45,460 bases of DNA, from positions 1 through 45,460 of the IMG/VR virus record IMGVR_UViG_3300042923_001810; one strand, 5' to 3'. Each line of letters begins with the position of its first letter. The first letter of the stretch is position 1. Of this stretch, positions 38,641 to 45,460 are shown piece after piece. The position numbers and the translations under genes are program-made. The stretch comes from a virus. The notes beneath the pieces were generated by a model that was not told the origin of the DNA, made no database searches, and was given only the letters and a program-made list of their open reading frames with translations.

Positions 38641-39294
38641 TTGAAAAAAACACTAAAAACAGGAGCAGTTGCATTAAGTCTTTTATTAGGAACTGGTATC
38701 TTCGCTCAAACTAATGTGTATGCGAAAGAAACACCGGGTAAAGTACATGATACGAAAGTTAAGGTGGTACAAACTTCTGATGAAGACAAAAATCCATTAG
38801 GAAAAGCTTTATCATTGGGATTATTAAAACATAGTAATGATACAAAATTAACTTTACCACCAGTGATTAAACTGGGAGGTATTTTGATACCTGTAAATGC
38901 TATTACAAAATCATTTGAAGCAGATTTGGTTTGGGATAGTGAAAATAAAGTAGTTACAATAACTAAAGGGGATGTAACAATAGTTATTAACTTGGAAAGT
39001 AAGGTAGCTACAGTAAATGGAACAGAAGTGGTATTGCAAGATGACAGCATATCTAATAATGGAACACTTGTACTATTGACATTTATAGCTCAAAATCTTG
39101 GTATAGATTTAGCTATAACCGACGAAGAACAAATTATTGATGAAGCACAAGTAATTGATGGTACTCAAACATCAGATAGCGAAACTGGTACACAGGAAAA
39201 TACATCAACAACCAGTGCTGATGTACAAGCTCTAACCAGTACAGATGTACAAGCACCAATCGATAATGCAGTTGTAACGGATACTCAGAATTAA
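38641..39294 (+). CDS. Secreted stalk-domain protein (copper amine oxidase N-like)
   Basis: 217 residues. A signal peptide (MKKTLKTGAVALSLLLGTG with VYA before KE, cleavage near 29) is followed by a copper-amine-oxidase N-terminal-like stalk domain at about 75-160 (PPVIKLGGILIPVNAITKSFEADLVWDSENKVVTI, then TVNGTEVVLQDDSISNNGTLVLLTFIAQ). A threonine- and glutamine-rich tail lacks LPXTG. Such domains are common on clostridial surface proteins. The start is TTG 38641 with GGGAGTGG. Control by c-di-GMP suggests a role in attachment or biofilm; this gene is a lysogenic conversion candidate. Confidence 0.85.
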   Translation: MKKTLKTGAVALSLLLGTGIFAQTNVYAKETPGKVHDTKVKVVQTSDEDKNPLGKALSLGLLKHSNDTKLTLPPVIKLGGILIPVNAITKSFEADLVWDSENKVVTITKGDVTIVINLESKVATVNGTEVVLQDDSISNNGTLVLLTFIAQNLGIDLAITDEEQIIDEAQVIDGTQTSDSETGTQENTSTTSADVQALTSTDVQAPIDNAVVTDTQN

Positions 39295-39347
39295 TAATGA
39301 ATTATATGTAGTTCTAATTATTTTAGATATTATATAAAGAACATTTT

Positions 39348-39377
39348 AAAAGTACACCTAAAAAAGGTGTACTTTTT
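39348..39377 (+). terminator. Terminator of the stalk-domain gene
   Basis: AAAAGTACACCT pairs with AGGTGTACTTTT (12 perfect pairs), followed by TATTTT. Works in both directions. Confidence 0.85.
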
Positions 39378-39413
39378 ATTTTCAACTTTACGCAATATAA
39401 GTTAAGTAGTCGC

Positions 39414-39444
39414 AAGAGAGTAGGAAATCTACTCTCTTTTATTT
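39414..39444 (+). terminator. Second hairpin, before the holin gene
   Basis: AAGAGAGTAG pairs with CTACTCTCTT around GAAAT, then TTATTTT. Together with the preceding terminator it insulates the lysis genes, or serves as an attenuator of the holin. Confidence 0.75.
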
Positions 39445-39470
39445 TCAATAAAAATTAAGGAGTGTAAATT

Positions 39471-39875
39471 ATGAAAAAAGAAACTATTAACAGCATAGCA
39501 GCATTGATTGGGACATGGTTCACTTATGTTATGGGAGCATGGGATACAGCTCTAGGAGTATTAATTTTGTTTATGGTTTTAGATTATATTACAGGCTTCC
39601 TCGGCGGTGTAGTTAATAAGACTTTAAGTTCTTCAGTAGGATTCAAAGGATTGCTTAAAAAGTTTACTATTCTAGTAGTGCTTATTGTTGCTGTATCTTT
39701 AGATAGGTTACTTAACTCAGGCTCCTGGGTGTTCCGTACACTGGTATGTTATTTTTATATAGCCAATGAGGGTATTAGTTTAATGGAAAATGCAGCAAAA
39801 CTAGGACTTCCTATTCCAGATAAGTTGATTACTGTATTAGCACAACTTAAGGATAAAAGTAATCTTGCAGATTAG
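39471..39875 (+). CDS. Phage holin (holin_4/TcdE-like)
   Basis: 134 residues with three to four membrane segments: about 25-44 (ALGVLILFMVLDYITGFLGG), about 63-80 (FTILVVLIVAVSLDRLL) and about 83-102 (WVFRTLVCYFYIANEGISL). The DYITG and FYIANEGIS(L/I)xEN motifs are typical of the toxin-secretion/phage-lysis holin family that includes TcdE. It would make membrane holes for the endolysin encoded next. TTAAGGAGTG precedes ATG 39471. Confidence 0.93.
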   Translation: MKKETINSIAALIGTWFTYVMGAWDTALGVLILFMVLDYITGFLGGVVNKTLSSSVGFKGLLKKFTILVVLIVAVSLDRLLNSGSWVFRTLVCYFYIANEGISLMENAAKLGLPIPDKLITVLAQLKDKSNLAD

Positions 39876-39917
39876 CAAAAATCAAATTGTAGAATAAATT
39901 AAAGCGGGGTGTATATT

Positions 39918-40682
39918 GTGATTAAATGGAAATGGTGTCTCGAAGATGAGGCCACGGGCAAGCTATTAACTGGTTGGCAGCAAGTCGGGGAGAGCTGGTA
40001 TTATTTAAACCTGAATGGAACTATGGCTACTGGATGGTTAAATGATGATGGCCAATGGTATTACCTTGATACTAGCGGAATCATGAAAGTAGGTTGGGTA
40101 CAGGATAATAATAAGTGGTACTATTTAGGCTCAGACGGAGCAATGTATGCAAATTGTACTTCTAATATAGAAGGAAAAGCATATAGCTTTGGTGCAGATG
40201 GTGCCTTATTAGAAAATTCTAGCTTAGTTTCAGATAAGTTAGTTGATTTTGTAAAGAAATATGAGGGCTTTCGTGCAACTGCCTATAATGATGCAGTAGG
40301 AGTAAAAACAATAGGTTACGGTACTACCAATAAAGATTATGTAGCACTAGGCACAATAACAGAGGCACAGGCAACTCAGTTTTTAAAGGAAGAGATTAAT
40401 GCTATGGCTAGACAAATCAAAACAAGCCTTGATAAGAAAGGTGTTGTTTTAACTCAGAACCAATTTGATGCTCTATGCTCTTTTGCATATAACTGTGGAG
40501 TAGCGGCTATACTTGGAAGCACACTTTACAACAGAATTGTAAGCGGTATTAGAGACAGTAGCCTCAAAGATAACTTCACAGCATGGTCCAAGGCTGGAGG
40601 AAAGACATTGCAGGGGTTGCTAAACAGAAGAGTAGAGGAATATGAAATATTCGCTAATGCAGACTATATTAGAAATTTATAG
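39918..40682 (+). CDS. Endolysin: cell-wall-binding repeats plus GH24 lysozyme
   Basis: 254 residues. The N-terminal about 95 residues hold three to four choline-binding-type repeats (GWQQVGESWYYLNLNGTMATG, GQWYYLDTSGIMKVG, NKWYYLGSDGAMYAN). The C-terminal part is a T4-type lysozyme with the catalytic triad spacing E116-N8-D125-N5-T131 seen in KYEGFRATAYNDAVGVKTIGYG. Binding domain first and catalytic domain last is the reverse of most clostridial endolysins. GTG 39918 is chosen because GCGGGGTG lies about 8 bases before it. It follows the holin. Confidence 0.92.
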   Translation: MIKWKWCLEDEATGKLLTGWQQVGESWYYLNLNGTMATGWLNDDGQWYYLDTSGIMKVGWVQDNNKWYYLGSDGAMYANCTSNIEGKAYSFGADGALLENSSLVSDKLVDFVKKYEGFRATAYNDAVGVKTIGYGTTNKDYVALGTITEAQATQFLKEEINAMARQIKTSLDKKGVVLTQNQFDALCSFAYNCGVAAILGSTLYNRIVSGIRDSSLKDNFTAWSKAGGKTLQGLLNRRVEEYEIFANADYIRNL

Positions 40683-40711
40683 TTGAAAATGATGAGTGTC
40701 ACCAATAGTAG

Positions 40712-40746
40712 AAGCCTAGAGGTAAAATTCTCTAGGCTTATTTTTG
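40712..40746 (+). terminator. Terminator of the lysis genes
   Basis: AAGCCTAGAG pairs with CTCTAGGCTT (10 perfect pairs) and runs into ATTTTTG. End of the phage late operon. Confidence 0.85.
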
Positions 40747-40880
40747 TACTATTAAATTACTTACCAACAACTATAAAGATTTTATAATATATAACGATAA
40801 TGTTATTAATTGGGGAGAGATATAAATTAGTTTGCTGCAAAATAACTAAAATTTGATTATGACTTAGGAGGTTACTTGCT

Positions 40881-42353
40881 GTGGATTGTATAAAAAAGAA
40901 AAAAGTGATGTATATATTATGCATGTTTGAAGCTTGGATAAACTATTACCATAAGCAAAAAAAAATACATTACGTTGCAATGGTGAACTTAATTTTTATA
41001 CTAGCAATAAATACCATAATAAGTTCAACAATTTACATCGTAATTGTACTTTTTAGCAGTGGTAAGCTTTTTTTAAACTTTTTTACTATTTTTATTCTCT
41101 TCTTATTTATACTAATGGCAATAACATTTCAAAACTTGCTTGACGACAAATTTAATATAGCATCAAAAATTAAACTTTTAATTCTGTCCTTAGTTAGGGA
41201 TATTAGTATCAAAGGTGTTTTTTATAACTTAACTTTTTACATATTAAGTTGGATAGGTTTAGTCTATATATTATCATATATAACTGATAATTATATTAAA
41301 GTTACTGGGCTAGAAGTTGTTAATGAGAATGTTTTTATTAGCTATATTTTCCTTGCCTCACTGCTTATTATGTTTATAATATATACTTATGGTATTAACG
41401 ATTCATATAAAAAAAATAAAAGAAAGCTAATGTTATATGGATTGTCAACTATTATAGTCTCAGTAAGTACATTAAATTCTATAGAGTCAATGTACAAGGA
41501 TAAAATTGGTTATACAAATGTGTTTACTTTTCAATTTTTTGTATTGTTATTTGCTCTAATCTTGTCTGTTGATAGAGTCGCTTCCAATATTACGACGCTA
41601 ATAAATGAATTTAGTAAGAAATATTGTGCAGATTTTGATAGCAATTTTTGTGATTGCTTAGCATCAAAAATCACATTTGATTTATTTTTCAGTGGGATTA
41701 AGAAATTGATTATATTATTTTTCATAAGAATTAAAAATGGTTATAGTATCTTCTATAGTTATTTTTCGCAGTTTAAGAAACTTAGCATTACTAAAAAATT
41801 ACTTGTATTAGCATATATCTTTATATTTGCGCCAGCACTTATGTATTCTTTCTTTAAGTTTTTTAGTAAATATGATTATTTAACCAACCAAGTAAATATA
41901 GATAAACTAATAAATAGCACTATTTATAGTATTGACAGGATAAGTGGATATAGTTTTTCAAAGATTACTTTAATGTTGTTTAAGTTATTAGGTATAATAT
42001 TAATAATCTTAATTGTATTGTCTGCAATAATAGCATCTATAATATGTATTAAGAGGTCGATTTCTAGAATAAAATACTTAATTACAACATCTGTAAAAGT
42101 TAAGAATATAAATTTTGAAGAGATTTATAGAATGTCTATGAGAATTTTTATTAGTGTATATGCTTTGAATCTATCACTTGTTACTGTTTTTGCTTTTCTT
42201 TTCGCGTCTCGTATGAAGATTGTTGGAACTATAGTTGAAATTGTTTTTATAATGGATTTATTTATTTTATTATTATCTATATTGTTTAAAATAGTTGACA
42301 AAGCTTTAAAAAGAATAGAAGTCTATAAAAAATCTTTACCAAGCTCTGAATGA
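40881..42353 (+). CDS. Large multi-helix membrane protein, accessory
   Basis: 490 residues with about ten hydrophobic segments, for example LIFILAINTIISSTIYIVIVLF, FLNFFTIFILFLFILMAITF, ISYIFLASLLIMFIIYTYG, FFVLLFALILSV, LLVLAYIFIFAPALMYSFF and LLGIILIILIVLSAIIASIICI. The N-terminus is charged and the loop near 260-300 is basic. No transporter or enzyme motif was recognised. GTG 40881 follows TAGGAGG by 9 bases. It forms its own unit between the lysis terminator and a terminator at 42513. AT-rich even for this genome. It is a prophage accessory gene, possibly defence or exclusion. Confidence 0.65.
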   Translation: MDCIKKKKVMYILCMFEAWINYYHKQKKIHYVAMVNLIFILAINTIISSTIYIVIVLFSSGKLFLNFFTIFILFLFILMAITFQNLLDDKFNIASKIKLLILSLVRDISIKGVFYNLTFYILSWIGLVYILSYITDNYIKVTGLEVVNENVFISYIFLASLLIMFIIYTYGINDSYKKNKRKLMLYGLSTIIVSVSTLNSIESMYKDKIGYTNVFTFQFFVLLFALILSVDRVASNITTLINEFSKKYCADFDSNFCDCLASKITFDLFFSGIKKLIILFFIRIKNGYSIFYSYFSQFKKLSITKKLLVLAYIFIFAPALMYSFFKFFSKYDYLTNQVNIDKLINSTIYSIDRISGYSFSKITLMLFKLLGIILIILIVLSAIIASIICIKRSISRIKYLITTSVKVKNINFEEIYRMSMRIFISVYALNLSLVTVFAFLFASRMKIVGTIVEIVFIMDLFILLLSILFKIVDKALKRIEVYKKSLPSSE

Positions 42354-42512
42354 CATATTTTTAGAGCCTGGTATATAGAAGAGTAATTTGAAATTATTTA
42401 GCTTAAAATATGACTACTAAAGTAAATTGGATACTTCTTCAAATAAATAACTGGATATAACTTTTGACGGTTTATTAATAGGGAAGCATTTAGAGAATAT
42501 AAATCAAGAACA

Positions 42513-42548
42513 AGCTTAGAGTGATAAATCCTTCTAGGCTTTTTTTAT
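42513..42548 (+). terminator. Terminator before the three-gene operon
   Basis: AAGCTTAGAG pairs with TTCTAGGCTT (9-10 pairs with G-T), followed by T7. It ends the membrane-protein unit. Confidence 0.75.
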
Positions 42549-42578
42549 TTTTAGGCAATATAAAAAAATAAAATATAT

Positions 42579-42607
42579 GTTTATTTTTCAAAAAACTAAT
42601 GTATAAT
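42579..42607 (+). promoter_or_regulatory. Possible promoter of the three-gene operon
   Basis: A perfect -10 TATAAT (42602-42607) stands 17 bases after GTTTAT, a poor -35, in a very AT-rich leader. The ribosome site AAAGGAGGG of the next gene is at 42627-42635. Confidence 0.45.
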
Positions 42608-42642
42608 TTATATATAAATACTAAATAAAGGAGGGAGTAGCA

Positions 42643-43158
42643 TTGACTAAAAACTTGTTCCTATATATTAATTGTCGTAAAGATAGTAGTATATGCTTTA
42701 AATACCATGATATATTCTGCTTTAGCAATAAGCTCATAGGTATAGACAAGAATATTTATAATAAACAGAATAGATATGCTTTTCAGAAGGAACTCAATGT
42801 TAAGCCTTACTTTGTTAGCCAAAATGTTTTTAAGGAAATATTATATTCTTTAGCACATGGAAAGATAGACATAAAAGTGTGCGATATTGATTTTATAGAT
42901 GATAGTGTTAAGTATGAGCTAGAATATGAAACTCTAGAAGATCTAATGTGGACTAGTAGAAATACAGATTTATATAAATATGTTTTACATATTTTAGAAC
43001 AATATGATACAGAAATAAAAAGCATGAAATTTATCTATGATAGTATGGAAATAGAACTAACAAATGAAGGTGTTTTAAATTTTAGTTCTACTGATGAAAT
43101 GCTACAAAGGTTAGTGGAAGATAAGAATATAAATAAACTTCTATTAGGAAGAATTTAA
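42643..43158 (+). CDS. Unrecognised soluble protein, gene 1 of accessory operon
   Basis: 171 residues, mixed alpha-beta, no membrane segment or catalytic motif seen. It opens with a beta strand (NLFLYINCRKDSSICFKYHDIFCFSN) and has a helical middle (DLYKYVLHILEQYDTEIKSMKFIYDSM). TTG 42643 lies behind AAAGGAGGG. It is followed 21 bases later by gene 2. The operon has its own terminators on both sides. Function unknown. Confidence 0.6.
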   Translation: MTKNLFLYINCRKDSSICFKYHDIFCFSNKLIGIDKNIYNKQNRYAFQKELNVKPYFVSQNVFKEILYSLAHGKIDIKVCDIDFIDDSVKYELEYETLEDLMWTSRNTDLYKYVLHILEQYDTEIKSMKFIYDSMEIELTNEGVLNFSSTDEMLQRLVEDKNINKLLLGRI

Positions 43159-43179
43159 TAAAGTAGTGGAGTAGAGCAA

Positions 43180-43893
43180 ATGAAAAAAAAGATAGATAAT
43201 CTAAAAGACAAGATTATAGAAGAAACTATAAAGGTTTCATTTATGACCCTTATTTATTTGTTCTATAACAAAAACCTCTATACACAAAAAGATTTTTTAA
43301 CTAAATTAAGAGATAGTTCAGCTATACTTATCCCCTATATAATTTATATTATTATAGTAAGTTTCAGTAGCTTCAAAACAAAACCTATAATAATTAATGT
43401 TAAAATGAGAAACTCAACTGTTGCAGATAAAGAGGAAACCATTATATATCATCATGGGAGCTCACGTGAAGATTCAAGAAAAGTGAAACTAACAATAAGT
43501 TTAAAGAATAAGTCAACACTATGGGCTTCTTTTGCATCATTTTTATTTAGAAAATGTAAATTTGAATTGGTGGTTTCATTTCAGCCACCAGGAGATGAAT
43601 TGTTATGTCAATCATGCATTTCTTCAGAAGATATTGAAGATAATAATACCTCATTCAATATAGATATAACCAGTCTTATTACTAGTAAACTTGATTACAA
43701 TGTACCATGTGTTAAAGATTATCCGTTTATTGTTAATGAAAATATGGACAATCCTCCGGTGCAAGATGGCAAGTATTTTATTAAGGCTAAGCTACACGTT
43801 AACGGTGAGAAGATAAGTTTCCTTCAGAGACGGTTTGTGGATGTAAATATAGATTTGGAAGAGGGATATTATTTAATTCAATTTATAAAATAA
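43180..43893 (+). CDS. Membrane-anchored protein with beta domain, gene 2 of accessory operon
   Basis: 237 residues. Two hydrophobic segments at about 20-35 (SFMTLIYLFYNKNLY) and 47-66 (SSAILIPYIIYIIIVSFSS) anchor it. The rest (about 75-237) is mainly beta, with paired strands (KVKLTISLKNKSTLW, KFELVVSFQPPGDELLCQSC, FIKAKLHVNGEKISFLQRRFVDVNI), like an immunoglobulin-like sandwich. It could pass a signal across or along the membrane. No family recognised. GTGGAGTAG precedes ATG 43180. Confidence 0.6.
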   Translation: MKKKIDNLKDKIIEETIKVSFMTLIYLFYNKNLYTQKDFLTKLRDSSAILIPYIIYIIIVSFSSFKTKPIIINVKMRNSTVADKEETIIYHHGSSREDSRKVKLTISLKNKSTLWASFASFLFRKCKFELVVSFQPPGDELLCQSCISSEDIEDNNTSFNIDITSLITSKLDYNVPCVKDYPFIVNENMDNPPVQDGKYFIKAKLHVNGEKISFLQRRFVDVNIDLEEGYYLIQFIK

Positions 43894-43910
43894 TATGGGG
43901 AGATGGGAGT

Positions 43911-44939
43911 TTGAGAAGTATTAATGTTTGTATTTGGAAGTTAGATAAAACTTTAGAAGAAATTATTCCGTTGATAAGAGAGGATTATTCTAAACCAATA
44001 CTAAGTCTTATGAATTGTTCTGTTCCGATTGAAGAAAAAGTATTATCATGCAAATGGCTAGCAAATGGAGAGGCTGAGTATATAATTCATACATCAGCAA
44101 TAAATAATACAAATATAAGATATTTAAGAGCTATTGCTCAAATTGAAACAAATTCAGTTCCTGAGGGATCTATGATTTTACCAGATGGTACACCATTACC
44201 TAAGGATTTGAGAGTAAATAACAATCTTAGTTTTGTATTGTTCATAGAATATATGGGCTCTACATATTCGATAGTTTGTGGACAAAAGGGTATGGAAGGC
44301 AAAATAAGAAGCAATCTTATGGAATCAAGGAAAAAAACACAATCAAGGTGGGGTGAAATAGCGGTTAGAGATATTCCTGGATACACTTTTGATAAAAGTT
44401 TTTATTATTGGTTACTAACAAATAAAGGGCAGACACTACAGTTACATGAAAGCAGTATACTTCTTGAGGATGTAAGAGGATTTAGGAGCGATACTGATAG
44501 AAGAGAAAATTCATATAGTGGGGAAGGTTCAAACATAGACAATGAGATTCCTTTAAAGTCTTTAGTTAGTATGGATGAAACGCTCGTAAGTTTAAAAATA
44601 AACATCAGGCATAATAACCGAGCCAACTACAGTTTTTATTTGGATTATGATGGCAGGCTCGGAGTTTTTAGAGGTGCATGCTGTGAAATTGCTACTCAAA
44701 ACCCACAACCTATGGAATTGGAACAAATATTCATTAATTTATATTTTATAATTATACCGTTTTTACTCAGTAAATTCAATCAGGCAAATCAAAGTGGATG
44801 GGAAGCTGTAGAGGCAAGTTTTAAAAAGAGATTATCTATAGATATTATTACTGAGCTAATGGGTCAAAATCAGGTTACTTTAGCAGAGTTAGAAACTGCA
44901 CTTTCAAATCTAGATAATAATGCTAATGAAACAGCGTAA
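43911..44939 (+). CDS. Unrecognised 342-residue protein, gene 3 of accessory operon
   Basis: 342 residues. It is rich in beta strands in the first 200 residues (NVCIWKLDKTLEEIIPLIRED, FVLFIEYMGSTYSIVCGQKG) and helical at the end (ELEQIFINLYFIIIPFLLSKFNQ..., ITELMGQNQVTLAELETAL). A conserved-looking K-x-x-x-SRWGEIAVRDIPGY patch lies at about 140-160. The start is TTG 43911 with GGGGAG upstream. It ends before a strong two-way terminator. No known domain. Its pairing with a membrane-anchored partner suggests a small multi-component system, possibly antiphage. Confidence 0.6.
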   Translation: MRSINVCIWKLDKTLEEIIPLIREDYSKPILSLMNCSVPIEEKVLSCKWLANGEAEYIIHTSAINNTNIRYLRAIAQIETNSVPEGSMILPDGTPLPKDLRVNNNLSFVLFIEYMGSTYSIVCGQKGMEGKIRSNLMESRKKTQSRWGEIAVRDIPGYTFDKSFYYWLLTNKGQTLQLHESSILLEDVRGFRSDTDRRENSYSGEGSNIDNEIPLKSLVSMDETLVSLKINIRHNNRANYSFYLDYDGRLGVFRGACCEIATQNPQPMELEQIFINLYFIIIPFLLSKFNQANQSGWEAVEASFKKRLSIDIITELMGQNQVTLAELETALSNLDNNANETA

Positions 44940-44962
44940 ATATTATAGTTATTTTAGCTAAT

Positions 44963-44998
44963 AAAAATCCCAAGTTAAATATAAGCCTTGGGATTTTT
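44963..44998. terminator. Bidirectional terminator
   Basis: AAAAATCCCAAG pairs with CTTGGGATTTTT (12 perfect pairs) around a 12-base loop, with A and T tracts on both sides. It ends the plus-strand accessory operon and the minus-strand genes from the right. Confidence 0.85.
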
Positions 44999-45074
44999 AT
45001 TTCAAGCACGCCGTCCCCAATATAACCGCTTCACCAGTTCCCTCATCGATAGCTCCAAGGGCCATAAGCTGCAC
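44997..45074 (-). pseudogene. C-terminal remnant in the same frame after a TAA stop
   Basis: Directly after the TAA (45075-45077) of the small gene upstream, the same frame continues for 25 codons (GTG CAG CTT ATG..., product MALGAIDEGTGEAVILGTACLK) to its own stop near 44997. The residues look like a genuine C-terminus, so the pair is probably one gene interrupted by a nonsense mutation, or a natural readthrough case. Confidence 0.5.
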
Positions 45075-45245
45075 TTATTCCTCAAAAGCTTCAGCCATTT
45101 CTTTAATAACACTTTTATCTTCTAAACTTATAGCCTCAACCTCAGCTAGCTTCTCTATTAAATACCTCACCTGTTTCCTATTCTCAGGACTAACTCTTAT
45201 ATGAGTTGTAATTGCAATTTCTAGTTTTTCTTCTATTATAAACAC
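45075..45245 (-). CDS. Small protein, possibly truncated by in-frame stop
   Basis: 56 residues from GTG 45245 (FIIEEKLEIAITTHIRVSPENRKQVRYLIEKLAEVEAI, then an acidic helix). It overlaps the upstream gene by 10 bases (coupled translation). The frame continues past its TAA for 25 further sense codons. No family recognised. These minus-strand genes may belong to the host just outside the prophage or to an exit cargo. Confidence 0.5.
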   Translation of the reverse strand: MFIIEEKLEIAITTHIRVSPENRKQVRYLIEKLAEVEAISLEDKSVIKEMAEAFEE

Positions 45246-45460
45246 CCAGCCTTTTTATCCTCAAATACTATAACGTTATTTGGAATCTCTTCATGTTCTT
45301 GATTAATAGCCTTAAAACACGTAGCAGCCGTAAGAACATTGCTATAATCCAAAAATGAAATCGCATTATTCTCAAGCATCAGCTGTGTTATCTCTTCTAT
45401 TATTACTATGTTGTTATCTGTTATGTTTAATTCAATGAGCATCTTAAATTTATCATTCAT
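45236..45460 (-). CDS. Small hypothetical protein at window edge
   Basis: 74 residues (NDKFKMLIELNITDNNIVIIEEITQLMLENNAISFLDYSNV, ending FEDKKAGCL), starting at an ATG that coincides with the window end, so the true start and ribosome site may lie outside. Helical with an amphipathic middle. Function unknown. It is coupled to the following small gene. Confidence 0.5.
   Translation of the reverse strand: MNDKFKMLIELNITDNNIVIIEEITQLMLENNAISFLDYSNVLTAATCFKAINQEHEEIPNNVIVFEDKKAGCL

Overview
The window is an essentially complete temperate siphovirus genome (about 45 kb) integrated in, or typical of, a low-GC Firmicute. Strong AGGAGG ribosome binding sites, ATG/GTG/TTG starts, AT-rich codons, a Spo0E-like gene and a class I c-di-GMP riboswitch of the clostridial type point to Clostridium or a close relative. 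All names come from reading motifs in the sequence; no database search was run.

Layout. 1-2050 (minus strand): tyrosine integrase, ImmA-like metallopeptidase and CI-like repressor. 2051-2730: divergent control region with back-to-back promoters and GTTNCGNGAAAC-type operator dyads, a Cro-like gene and an excisionase-like gene. 2900-4400: antirepressor and a run of tiny genes, including a Spo0E-like phosphatase. 4414-10243: recombination and replication block (SbcC/Rad50-like ATPase, RecT, metallo-beta-lactamase-fold hydrolase, YopX-like, DnaD-like initiator, DnaC-like loader). 10283-11405: a ferritin-like gene bracketed by a perfect 15-bp inverted repeat. 11516-15897: RusA, HNHc-like, MazG-like and ArpU/RinA-like late-gene genes. 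15926-19693: accessory stretch with a two-gene cassette ending in an XRE-ImmA metallopeptidase, a string of small hairpin terminators, a zinc-ribbon microprotein and a Dam-type methylase. 19895-20656: membrane-protein moron and a minus-strand structured RNA.

20934-40682: canonical HK97-like late operon. It runs HNH endonuclease, probable cos, TerS, TerL, portal, protease, capsid, connectors, tail tube with an Ig-like domain, tail chaperone with a -1 frameshift, tape measure, baseplate, Ig-like and beta-propeller adhesion proteins, then holin and endolysin. A separately promoted c-di-GMP riboswitch and secreted stalk-domain gene sits between tail fibre and holin. 40881-44939: accessory lysogenic-conversion region with a roughly ten-helix membrane protein and a self-contained three-gene operon of unrecognised proteins. 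44997-45460: short minus-strand genes, one apparently broken by an in-frame stop, possibly beyond the prophage end.

Most worth following up: (1) a structured RNA of about 190 nt at 20463-20656, apparently transcribed against the late operon, with a multi-branched fold, a pseudoknot and a UUCG terminator; (2) the unrecognised three-gene operon at 42643-44939; (3) the c-di-GMP riboswitch controlling a secreted phage-borne protein; (4) the Spo0E-like gene, which suggests the prophage may influence host sporulation; (5) the IR-flanked ferritin-like moron; and (6) the DUF5986-like/XRE-ImmA cassette.
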